64,000 bases of DNA from Tetracentron sinense. Lineage: Eukaryota; Streptophyta; Magnoliopsida; Trochodendrales; Trochodendraceae. The position numbers and the translations under genes are program-made. The notes under the pieces were generated by a model. That model was given only the letters and a program-made list of their open reading frames with translations, was not told the origin of the DNA and did not search any database. Positions 23,901-32,849 of this stretch are shown here, piece by piece. How positions within the stretch are numbered: position 1 is the first letter of the stretch; every line of letters starts with the position of its first letter. The DNA lies in assembly GCA_015143295.1 (NCBI GenBank), contig CM026566.1:6683072-6747071 (forward strand), in the 5' to 3' direction.

Positions 23901-25197
23901 CACTTCGAGCTTTGAGTATGCAAATACAAGCAGTACTAATATTTCCTACTGCAACCATTTCAGCAAACCTTAGATTCTACAGCAACACCATTCTCTACCT
24001 ACCTTACAAAATCAGCAGATTTATGAACATACCCAATCCTTTTTTTTCCTTTCACTCCATTCCCATTTCATTCAAACAAAAAACCTCAGTTTCATCATAG
24101 TTACCTTCAGAAAATTTCAGTTTTTCTTTATGGGTTGATGAACATGGGATCTACATCGTGAGGATCCATATCTTCTGTGCAATGATTATTCATTGCATAG
24201 TTTCAGATTCGAGGATATTTATATTCTCAAATCTAGGATCCATTTCTTATGGACATATTAATTTTGTTCTGTTCTTCAGACACTTCATGCACATGCCTCA
24301 CAGATATTCCGTTACTCTATTTATTAACTGATTATTTCTTTTTCTTAAGATATTTCCAAAACATTTAGCTGGTATTGCTTACATGGGTTTTTCAATGGGG
24401 ATGATACAGAAAATTGAAATATAAAAGATTTGTTATCCATAGGCAATCAGCCATGCACCATCATGTTGCTTCTATTTTAACATTCCTATAAACAATTAAG
24501 TTGCTGAAAATCATATCATAACAAATTCAACTATCCGATTGATCAATCACTTTGAACTTAGTGTATTTTAATAGTGTAAAATTTAGTTTATGGGCAATCC
24601 AAGATGTTACATATAATGATAGATGATAATCCGAACGCCTTTAAAACTTGAGAACAAGACCCACACAAAGCGACAACCACAGCTTCAAGCCCAACAATAG
24701 GATCAGAAACAAAACACAGAAATGAGCATCACTGCCCGTATTTGTGTATCCTCAAAATCCCAGATTGGAATCCATACTTCTGACTTAGCTATTATATATT
24801 TTTTGTAAGCTTAGCATATATGTAAAGTATCTTATTGGTTTATTTGTTATTATGGAAGCTTGACATGTAAATTATTTTTTATTTACTACTCTTATATTGT
24901 TTTTCTTTTGAGGTTTATTGTTTAACAAACTCTTTTTAATGTTTGTAGGGAAGGCGGCATTCTCTTCCCGAGTCACCCCCAACTTCCAGGCAATGTTTAT
25001 TAAAGAATTTTAGAGGGGCAATTATTGCCTTGGGACGGATTCATGGCGATGTAGCACAAAATCCTGAAGTATATAGCGTTATAGTAGATGACATCTATGA
25101 TCAAAATACAGATTTGTATGAACGAGTGGGAACACTTGGAGATATTAGCATTGGCGAAACTATCATTTGGCTCAAATATTGTGTTAAATTTCTTTGA
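20954..25197 (+). CDS. Second CACTA gene (Transposase_24/TNPA-like), seven exons, open throughout
   Basis: Predicted exons 20954-21035, 21106-21269, 21350-21643, 21785-21889, 21980-22054, 22139-22396 and 24949-25197 have GT/AG borders and join in frame to 408 aa. The start shows a tandem [10 protein letters not shown] repeat. Exon 3 has the Transposase_24 signature ([13 protein letters not shown], then [12 protein letters not shown] and [21 protein letters not shown]). Exon 6 has a coiled-coil-like stretch ([19 protein letters not shown]). The C-terminal exon is conserved-looking, ending at TGA 25195-25197. In En/Spm the partner protein binds subterminal repeats; that role here is inferred. 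The last intron (22397-24948) is unusually long because it holds captured host sequence. Confidence 0.82.
22904..23662 (-). pseudogene. Captured GUX/PGSIP-type glycosyltransferase 8 fragment
   Basis: A 252-codon frame matches the catalytic and C-terminal part of plant GUX proteins, Golgi GT8 enzymes that add glucuronic acid to xylan. Visible motifs: [11 protein letters not shown] (38-47), DxD as DSD (56-58, metal/UDP binding), FNSGVM (84-89), NGWDQG (112-117, usually NGGDQG, second Gly changed to Trp), HYLGLKPW (165-172), and a native-looking end NVTDPRR followed by TGA. The membrane anchor and first part of the GT8 domain are missing, so the ATG at 23660-23662 is fortuitous. Homology starts at about residue 14 (GWKI). 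It lies antisense inside the last intron of the CACTA second gene. No stop interrupts it. Confidence 0.88.
23644..24641. repeat. Perfect 40-bp inverted repeat around the AP2 fragment
   Basis: Arms at 23644-23683 and 24602-24641 are reverse complements over 40 bases (one arm begins AAGGCGTTCGGATTATC). The left arm overlaps the 5' end of the GUX-like frame. A 19-bp unit (ATCTATCATTATATGTAAC) is tandemly repeated at 23661-23710 beside it. This suggests the PLETHORA-like piece entered, or was rearranged, by an inversion or foldback event after the GUX piece. Confidence 0.92.
23710..23973 (+). pseudogene. Captured PLETHORA/AINTEGUMENTA-like AP2 fragment
   Basis: An 87-codon open stretch begins [20 protein letters not shown], the end of the second AP2/ERF domain of euANT transcription factors. 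It continues with [16 protein letters not shown] and [20 protein letters not shown], the linker typical of the PLT1/2-BABYBOOM group. The DNA-binding face of the AP2 domain, the first AP2 domain and the N-terminus are absent. Homology fades near 23935. A later frame (about 24005-24045, [12 protein letters not shown]) could be more of the same gene after a frameshift. Sense orientation within the CACTA intron, immediately behind an AG at 23709-23710. Confidence 0.85.
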
Positions 25198-25448
25198 CTT
25201 TTGTATTGACATATAAATTGGTTAAGTATTTATGTTTTCGTTGTTTGTGCGTGTGATTGCCTCGTTTGCTTGATAATTAGAAGATGAAGTTGTGTATTGT
25301 ATTGTATTGTGTGATGGGTTGGACTAAATGTATATTAAGTGAATTTGCAGGTAAAATGTATAACTGACAGGTTCATTCAGGTAAAATGTATAACTGACAG
25401 GTTCATCCAGGAAAAAATAGTGATTTTTTTTTAAAATTTTTCGCCAAA
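25198..25448. other. 3' flank of the second CACTA gene
   Basis: AT-rich, with GTATTGTATTGTATTG and a duplicated AGGTAAAATGTATAACTGACAGGTTCAT (about 25349-25408, copies 30 bp apart). Expected to hold the transcript end. No gene. Confidence 0.5.
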
Positions 25449-25688
25449 AACGACGGCTATTGGCCGTCGTTTATAATAAAATTATTTTTTTAAAAAAATA
25501 GTATGTCGCGAAATAAACGACGGCTTGAATACGCCGTTTATTTAAACGACAGTCATTAGCCGTCGTTCTTTCCGACATAATAGCGACTGCTATAGGCCGT
25601 CGTTTATGGTGAACTACACCCCCGTTCCCCACGGTCTACACGACGGCCAAAGGACGTCGTAATTGTGTTTCAACGACAGGTTTGGGCC
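25449..25688. repeat. CACTA subterminal palindromic repeats
   Basis: Successive small inverted repeats with ACGACGGC/GCCGTCGT arms and 4-8 bp loops (25449-25472, 25512-25541, 25553-25567, 25583-25604, 25639-25661). In En/Spm-type elements such subterminal repeats bind the TNPA protein. Similar but sparser motifs lie at 13068-13190. Confidence 0.85.
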
Positions 25689-25716
25689 GTCGTTTTTAGC
25701 GCATTTTCACGTAGTG
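25689..25716 (-). repeat. Right terminal inverted repeat of CACTA
   Basis: Ends GCATTTTCACGTAGTG, the inverted counterpart of 13049-13076. Confidence 0.92.
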
Positions 25717-25719
25717 GAA
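25717..25719. other. Right target-site duplication of CACTA (GAA)
   Basis: GAA following GTAGTG, identical to 13046-13048. Confidence 0.9.
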
Positions 25720-26915
25720 ACCGAGGGCTACGCCCCTTTGCTCCATTTGCACCCAAATCCAGTCCATCCACACATCATCCACGGGGTCTTAGACTCTCTT
25801 TCATTCACGCATAATATCATCCATACCATTCCACATAAAAGTATACCTAAATAGGAGAAGATAGAAAAGAGGGAAGGGATTTTACTCATTACGCAATTTT
25901 CGAGGCTCCGAGGAAGAAAACTGACATGTCGCCAACGCGTTCAGAAGGACAATCAACCCCAAGATAGACCCTCTCACTCTCTAGCTTTCACTTTCTCTCT
26001 CTAACTTTTTCTCTTTCTCTCTACATGCCAATCGAGGTGCCTGGAAAGAAAACGGACGCCGCCAACGCGTCGAGAACGTCAAATAAACCTAAGATAGCTT
26101 CCCTTTTCTCACTCTCTTCTTTCTCTCTCTTCTTTTCTCTCTCTAAAATTCGGCAAAGCTTCGTTCACTGATCTGTGCGTGAGAATGAGGGGGTTTAACC
26201 CTTATATTTATAGGCAATGGTCTCGCCTACGTGGCGAGCCCATATGCTCATCACATGGGCGTGTGACATGGCAGTTTGACCACAGTTGACCGGTTTGATT
26301 GGATTTCCCACTTTTCATACATACGGCCTCCAAAACCCTACTATATGTCATGCGATGATGACAAACCTTTAGGTGACCGAACTTGGGACAATCCGACACT
26401 CTTTGTAGAAATTTTGGGGGAAAATATTGAGTTTTGACAATAAAAAACAAGTCCGGAAGAAAATTGCAAAATCCACAAATTTTATGATGTTGGACACAAA
26501 ACATGCTGCAGTTTCTTCATTTAAGATGATGAACTGTCAAAATGACAGACAATCATCCCCACGGTTGACCGACACACAGTGGTATGAGTTTTGCGGATTT
26601 CCATTAGAACAATCGATAAATATCGAGTCCCAACTGAATTTCGACAATCTGTGAATTTCCTGATTTTCTTACGTACAAGGTCCTCGTGGTCTCGCGAATC
26701 GATACGTGACAGAACGTGTATGACGGGTGATCATCCAGATAGCCGAGCCGTACGTTGTGTACGATTTTCAAGGAAAAACACTAAAGTTTTATTGGTACAA
26801 CCCAATCCCGAACAAAACTCATTTCCCATAAATTTATCAAACACTTAACTAATTAACCTCAGTTAAGGACCCATAAACTCATAATTTTATTATATTAAAA
26901 TTTCGGGTTGTTACA
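25720..26915 (-). repeat. 5' end of an LTR of an older minus-strand Ty3 element
   Basis: The minus strand begins TGTAACAACCCG at 26915, directly abutting the gag of another Tekay element, so this LTR-bearing element inserted there. A TATA-like CTATAAATATAA (minus) is near 26200-26214. CT-rich tracts with a repeated CGCCAACGCG phrase (25931 and 26067) lie downstream. The sequence is interrupted at 25719/13046 by the CACTA. The 3' end is not located. Confidence 0.6.
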
Positions 26916-27327
26916 CCCTCCATCACAAGTACGACCCATCTCACCCTCTGCTCATCGGTGGCCTCAAGCACAGAGAATATCTTCTCCAACTGCTTGATCC
27001 ATCGCTCTGCTATTGCCGGATCAGTCCTCCCATAAAAAGCTGGAGGACCCATCCTCCTGAAAGCCTCCACTTCATGCTGTCAAGGTGGGTGGCCATCAGT
27101 CGCCCTCTCCTGCCTGGTTTGCCTTGGTGCTATAAGGTTGGTTTGATGAGTAATGGCAGCAGCAATCGACTCCAATACATGGCTCAAATTGGGCTGGCGA
27201 GCATCCTCTGGGGTGTCTCCGTCAGTCACACTACCTCCCCCATCTCTATTAATCCTCGTACCTCTCCTCATGATGTGCAATTCTTGAGAGGTAAAACAAT
27301 TCATCTTAGAAGTAATCTCATACAAGA
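26916..27327 (-). pseudogene. Tekay-type Gag, 5' part only
   Basis: Frame 27080-27325 is the Gag N-terminus and shifts into frame 26916-27070, which gives EAFRRMGPPAFYGRTDPAIA, WIKQLEKIF and RWVVLVMEG. The alignment with the gag at 8986-9531 is clear. The gene stops at 26916, where the LTR of another element begins. The primer site and LTR lie directly upstream on the same strand. Confidence 0.8.
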
Positions 27328-27426
27328 CCTTTAAGCGTAGGTCTAACCTTAAACTTTCACCATTTTATCTCAATGTTACTTTCCTAAGGTTGTCACTTCT
27401 CTAGCCCTAAGGACTCTAATGTCTTA

Positions 27427-27439
27427 GGCTCTAATACCA
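27427..27439 (-). other. Primer-binding site, tRNA-iMet type
   Basis: Minus TGGTATTAGAGCC, identical to the site at 9806-9818. Separated by 4 bases from the LTR end at 27444. Confidence 0.85.
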
Positions 27440-27443
27440 CCTC

Positions 27444-29690
27444 TGTCGCGACCCTAAAACCCCACCTTAACCAATATGGGACTTTGATTGTAACATTTCT
27501 TAAAACCTGAAAAAAGCCAAGCATACAAGGCAAACTGACATAGTTCTCCAAAATGACAATTATAAAATTCCAGCATGAAACCCAAACCATCCTGCATAAG
27601 TATGATCAAATGAGTAATATTCACAAAGGACATAAGATCTAACAAGTATAATTCTAAGTGACAACCAACTATCTGAAGGCAAACTACCAAGGGTTTAATA
27701 CAAATAACCCAACCCAACACAACTATCCACTAGTACGGGAAATGATCTAGCTCTCTAGCCTCCTCAGAAAAAGGGTCACCTTCCTCGGTCCCATAAACCT
27801 TTTCTATCCAAGGCCTAGCGAAGCTCTTCTATTCTAGACCTGCCAAGACAACAGTCTAGCTGAGTACAAAACCACTCAATGTATATACAATCCAATTAAA
27901 CATCATAATGGCCTGCATTTAGTTAATACCATAATGAATAGCATAGTTCACCTAATTCAAAAATCAGAGTGCGTAGAAACATGTGGGCATAATATTTCAT
28001 ATCATCATCTTGACTAGTGGACTTGTGAGACTCTTGGACTTGGGATATCGATGCTTATGAAGTCATACACTTATGAGCATCATATGTTTTTTGAGCAGAT
28101 TTACTAGGTGCAATTTGAGATCATGAGCTCATACACTTACGCACATACATATGCCTTTGAGCAATCATATCAGCTTATGCAATATAAATCATGATATCAT
28201 GCACTCATGAGCATACATATGCTTTTTAGCAACTTAACAATACTGATGCAGTCCTACCCAATTTGTTTGCTCATATGCAGTAGCATAACAATACTCATGC
28301 ATTCCTACCCAAGCATGATGATCTTTACCAACTTATCAATACTTTACCAGCTTAACAGTTCTTTCACAGCTTAACAGCTCTGTCTGTGGATTTGTGCAAT
28401 AGTGTCGTAATTGGCATTCGAATCGGTCATCCCTTAGATATCTATCATTCGCCAAGAAACTCCACCAAGTTACATCTCCCTGGTTAGAGAATCCTTGACC
28501 TGGAAGTTTTCCTCTAAGCTTCGACCTTTCCGAATATTGATTACCAAGCAACATAAGTAGGGCATAATTTAGCATAACATTCATATATATTAGTTTATAG
28601 TAATTCAAATCATTTTCATAGAGATTTCAAAGCATTAGGCCCCAAACACCCTTTTCCTATCATGTAAAATCTGAATTCCTGTGTACATGGCTCATAATTC
28701 ACACAAAACTAAAATTCATTTTCATTTATAATCTCATCCTTCATTTCACCCCTTCTTCAATTAAACATCATGCAACACTTCATAAAAACCCTAATCCATA
28801 AACACAATTCTATCCACATGCATAATAAACTCAATTTCCTTATTCCATAGCCTACCACATCATCACAACATGCTAATAATTCATCATTTTTGGTTTACAC
28901 AATCTTAAACACATATATTCATAATAGAGTTGAATTGGATAGTATATCGACCTCTCAAGACTGAAGTCCAACAGTCCACAGCTTTAATAAGGGTTGAGAA
29001 GGCTGGAAATTGAATCTCCAAGCTTGAGAGAGTGAACCCAAGCTTCTTTTTTCTTCCCCAAGAGCTTTCCTTAGAAAACCTAGGGTTTTCTTTTCTCGCT
29101 TGCCAAATTAGGTAAAAAGACTTTAGAATAGTCTAAACCCTCGAATTAGGTGGCCAATTTATAGTCCTAGGGTTAAAATCCCAAAAAAAAACCACACTTA
29201 CCAAATTTAAAAAAAAAAAACAATTCTGGCAACTTCTATTCGAGCGGATTTATATCCGTTCGAATAAATCCGTTTGAACGGAAGTCTTCGTTTGAAACCT
29301 GAAGACCCCCTTTCAAACGGATTTGGTTGCGGGATTGGCATTACAATAAAATCTTTGGCTTCGTTCGAACAGATTGGAAATCCGTTCGAACAGATCTTCC
29401 AGATTTTGGCTCCATTAATTTCCATCTCACCTGATTTCACCAAACCCGGCCTATATGCTTCCCAAGCATCCCAAGACAAGTTTCAAGATCAGAAACTCAT
29501 CGAGGTGCTTTAAGGACGTTGTTCACACATACCAAATGACCAAATACCCTTGATTACCTCTTAGGTCAGATCTTCCTCGAGATTTAAAATACTTGCACCC
29601 GGTTCTAGTCTAGCATTATTGATAGCTTCAAAACACACACACGTAACTTCATTGTTGATATGATAAAAGTCCTAAAACCCGAACCTAACC
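27444..29690 (-). repeat. 5' LTR of a second Tekay-type element
   Basis: The minus-strand 3' end ...GGGTCGCGACA is at 27444. The 5' boundary lies near 29690, where integrase-coding sequence of another element begins, but no clear TG terminus was found. TATA box (minus CTATAAATTG) at 29156-29165. Palindrome cluster 29236-29395 just upstream. Block order matches the LTR-type insertion at 6640-8250. It contains no supported gene. Confidence 0.7.
29236..29395. repeat. Array of CGTTCGAACGGAT palindromes in LTR U3
   Basis: About seven near-copies of ATCCGTTCGAACGGAT, several as half sites (for example 29257-29268, 29268-29282, 29380-29393). The nearest lies about 75 bp upstream of the TATA box in element orientation. 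Confidence 0.78.
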
Positions 29691-29699
29691 TATGTGCTC

Positions 29700-30954
29700 A
29701 AATTCCTGGTCTTCACCCAACCTTAGATATAGCACTATTCACCATATTGGAAATTTCCGGAACTCGACAGCTATGGTTTCTTGTTTGAACTTTAGCACAA
29801 CCTTTCATCCTCAGACTAATGGGCTGACCGAGAGGGTGAACCAGATTATAGAAGACATGCTATGGGCATGCATGCTAGACTTCCAGAGCAGTTGGGAGGA
29901 TCATTTGTTGTTGGTTGAGTTCGCCTACAACAACAATTATCAGGCGAGCATCCAGGCTGAGACAGGTGAAATCAAAGGACATTACTTGAATGCTACTGCA
30001 GGTAGCCATCAGTTAGCTCTTCCTTCTGCTAGCCTTGGACACTTCCACTGATTTCAGAGTCGGCGGCTCTCCTAGGGTTCCCTCATCTGGGATCCCTGGG
30101 GAAGAGGATCAAGTTGGCCCTTGCGAACAGCTTGATGCACTATCTCCCTTCAACCCTTTGAGCGAAATGCGGCAAAAGGAAGGAAAATCCATGGGCCGAC
30201 CCCATCGTCTCCACCCCGTAGGAACTACGAGATCACCCCAAGGACATTCTGATCCTTTCCAAAATACTTCAAATATTCAAATAAAGAAGTTACAATTGGT
30301 CAAATGAGATGACCAAGTCACTAGTCAAAAGTTATTACTTACTTATTAAATAAGATATTAAGATATTTATGACACCTTTCGAAGCCTTATATGGGAGAAG
30401 TTATACATCTCCTCTGTACTGGGATGAAGTAGGTGAGAGAAAAGTCTTAAGGCCCCGAGTTGATCGAGTAGACCACAGACAGGGTCAAAATCATCAGGGA
30501 GAGGTTGAAGACTGTCCAGAGCTATGCGGACACTCATCGTAGGGACTTAGAATTCCAGGTTGGGGATCAAGTCTTTGTGAAGATTTCTCCTAATAGGAGA
30601 ATCATGAGATTTGACAAAAGGGGTAAGCTATGCCCGAGGTATGTGGGACCTTTCAAGGTGATCACACGAGTCGGAGAAGTCGCTTACAGGGTGACTTTAT
30701 CTACTCATATGGCGGTAGTTCACAATGTGTTACATGTTTCCATGCTCCGAAAATATATCCTGGATCTGTTGGAAATCCGGGAGGATCTCACATTGGTGGA
30801 GTAACTGGCTTAGATCTTGGATCGTAGAGATCAAGTCTTGCGAACCAAGACTATTCCTTTGGTTCTTTTACATTGGCAATACCATTCAACCGAAGAAGCC
30901 ACGTGGGAGCGTGAAGATGAAGTGAGGGAAAAGTACCCTCACCTATTTGTGTAG
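29700..30954 (+). pseudogene. Integrase C-terminal part and chromodomain of a Tekay/Del chromovirus
   Basis: 29700-29955 encodes the end of the integrase core, FHPQTNGLTERVNQIIEDML with the catalytic Glu, then EFAYNNNYQASIQ. A plastid-derived insert follows. Coding resumes at 30369 with PFEALYGRSYTSPLYWDEVGER, then after frame changes VGDQVFVKISPNRRIMRF and a GPFKVITRVGEVAYRVTL stretch (30505-30804), the integrase C-terminal domain. A chromodomain follows to the stop at 30952-30954 (ILDRRDQVL, HWQYHSTEEATWE), interrupted by TAA and TAG between about 30802 and 30812. Chromodomains guide insertion to heterochromatin in this family. RT and RNase H are not in the window. Confidence 0.85.
29953..30368 (+). 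other. Plastid-DNA mosaic inside integrase (NUPT)
   Basis: 29953-30003 encodes QAETGEIKGHYLNATAG, the highly conserved rbcL (RuBisCO large subunit) sequence. 30057-30245 matches what I recall of the plastid trnA-UGC group II intron (GAGTCGGCGGCTCTCCTAGG ... GAGCGAAATGCGGCAAAAGG ... GAGATCACCCCAAGGAC). Pieces 30004-30056 and 30246-30368 were not identified but may also be organellar. rbcL and the trnA intron are far apart in plastid genomes, so this is a fused mosaic of non-adjacent pieces. The DNA could have passed through the mitochondrion. The integrase frame resumes at 30369. Confidence 0.85.
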
Positions 30955-31004
30955 TTCTGTTTTCTTTTGCAACTTGTATCGTAATTTCGAGGATGAAATT
31001 TTTT

Positions 31005-31017
31005 AAGAAGGGGAGGA
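31005..31017 (+). other. Polypurine tract
   Basis: AAGAAGGGGAGGA directly before the LTR start TGTAGAACCC, as expected for plus-strand priming in an LTR retrotransposon. Confidence 0.85.
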
Positions 31018-32849
31018 TGTAGAACCCTAGAACTCATGTGCTCAGTGTTGTGAATAGTGCAATTTCATAAGGCATGTAAAGTCTAAGAGCTTCCATGTAT
31101 TGTTGGTGTACCTCAATTTATAAACGAGGGTTTTTGTATTAGTATAAGTATGTGTGTGGGTGCGTTTATGTGTTTAAAGCAAGGGGTATAAAAATACCAT
31201 AAGTGTTGGTATGTATAAAAATTGCAAAAAACATACCAAATATGCAAAAACAAGGGCAACCGGTCGAACGGTGCCCAAATTAGTCGACCCCTCCACTAGC
31301 GGTCGACCGCTCCTCGTAATTTTGTATGGGGTTTTTTTCCAGAACCCCTTCACCCAACCGATCAACCCCTCAGACCAGCGATCAACCCCTCCACTACCAG
31401 TCAATCACTCCTCTGCCCTTTTAAGTTGTAGCTGACTTACTTCATGCTTTTAGGATATTTCCAAGGGCTTTTTGGGGTTTTAGGCCAAACCCTTGACCTA
31501 TATAAACCCCATTTCGTAGGATTATATTTAGAGAACTCTAAGGGAGAGAAAAAGAAGAGGAAAGAAAGAGAAGAGAGAGATAGAAGTTAGGTTTTTTTGC
31601 TAAGGGTGTTCTTGGTCGATGTCTTGATTGAGGGTGAAGCTCCTTCTTGCTTCCTAGGTGTATTCTAAAGTGATAGAGCACAAGGAATTGGTCTTCGAAA
31701 TGTAGATACACTCTTCTAGTAGTATTGCTATAATTCTATATTGTAAAAACAAGATGAAAACCATGCATTGAAAATGAAAAGTTGATGATTTTTATACTTG
31801 AAAAACCAAGATGAAATCATGGTGAAACTAGGTATTTTAACCTATGTCTGTGTATATGATTTTTCTATGAATGGAATGATGTAAGTATGCCTATGTGTAC
31901 TTGAGGAAACCATGTCACTCACATATGATATATGAGCACTTGTAATTGTATGATCGAGTTTTGTATATGTACTTGCATACAGAAAGTAAAGTAAAAGATG
32001 ATGAACAAATCAAGAAGGTATTGGGAGGATGTTAATGGACTCCACTCCAAGTAAGGTGGGCATTAGTCATCGGATTCCAAGTAAATGATGTACAAAGATG
32101 TCGGTGGGGAGGTTGGCTAAGGATGCTAGTAGACTCAGACCAGGTACGGTTGCAAGGCACACCTACAAGTATATGAAGGATGCTAATGGACTCCACTCCA
32201 AGTAGGGTGTACATTAGTAAAGTATTGTAAGTATGCTTCCATAATAAGCTATATGCAAAGTAACTGAAAGATGATACATGTAAAGTAAAAGACGTGAAGA
32301 AGCTTAAAGAAGTATATGGTTCTAAATGAAAGCAAAGTACATGTAAAGTATACACATATGTAATTGAAAGCATGATTTTCGCATTTGATTAAAGTATGCA
32401 TGATATTCCGATTAATTGTATATGAAAACATATTAATGATTATAACATTATTACCTAGTGGTTTGTATACGCTGAGTATTTCATGCTCAGCCGAACTGTT
32501 ATCTTCAGCAAGTCAGGACTTCGATATATGTGCTCCAGGACCATGGGTCGAGGAGGAGTACATTGAGAATGAACTTGTTCAGGAGCATTCAAAGGAGGAT
32601 AGGGCCCTTGATAGGTGGCCCTACCCTGATTATTGTTGAGAGTGAAAGGAAGCGACATGCATATTTAGACAAGTGGGGATGCCCACTTATACTTTTGTAG
32701 TATATATGATGCTTGGAATACGTTATGTATAAAGAAAAATTTTAGTTTCCTCTTTTAGCATGCCTTATATGCTTGTACAGGATGGTTTGTAAAGGTAATT
32801 CATGAGCTAAAGTCTCACTTGCTCCTAGGTGGGATTTTGGGTCGCGACA
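31018..32849 (+). repeat. 3' LTR of the plus-strand Tekay element
   Basis: Starts TGTAGAACCC after the polypurine tract and ends GGGTCGCGACA (1832 bp). TATA box CTATATAAAC at 31498-31507, with a palindrome cluster upstream. A downstream part has a duplicated GGATGCTA...CTCCACTCCAAGTA block (32027-32220). No supported gene inside. Confidence 0.85.
31255..31415. repeat. Array of GGTCGACCG-type palindromes in LTR U3
   Basis: CGGTCGAACGG, AGTCGACCC, GCGGTCGACCGC and weaker GATCAACCCCT/GTCAATCAC variants, about seven sites, ending about 90 bp upstream of the TATA box at 31498. Confidence 0.7.

Larger units (their letters stand above)
22397..24948 (+). other. 2.55-kb intron of the second CACTA gene carrying captured DNA
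   Basis: Donor CAG|GTATAA at 22396/22397 and acceptor TTTGTAG|GG at 24948/24949, phase 0 on both sides. It contains the GUX-like fragment with its probable 3' untranslated tail (22440-23662, antisense), the PLETHORA-like fragment (sense) and a 40-bp inverted repeat. The other introns of this gene are 70-141 bp. Confidence 0.8.
13049..25716 (+). mobile_element. Complete CACTA (En/Spm) DNA transposon, 12.7 kb
   Basis: Begins CACTACGTGAAAATG and ends with its inverted copy. The two termini match at about 26 of the first 28 positions. It is flanked by a GAA duplication and has subterminal ACGAC/GTCGT palindromic repeats at both ends. It carries the two usual CACTA genes on the plus strand: TNP2-type transposase (17108-20676) and a second, Transposase_24/TNPA-like gene (20954-25197). 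It also holds three fragments resembling host genes (14145-14648, 22904-23662, 23710-23973). The transposase has two stop codons, so this copy probably cannot mobilise itself, but its ends and second gene look intact. Confidence 0.95.

Noticed and set aside
30725..30925. Alternative frame overlapping the chromodomain
   Set aside because: The conserved chromodomain sequence is in the neighbouring frame despite its stops; this frame has no family match.
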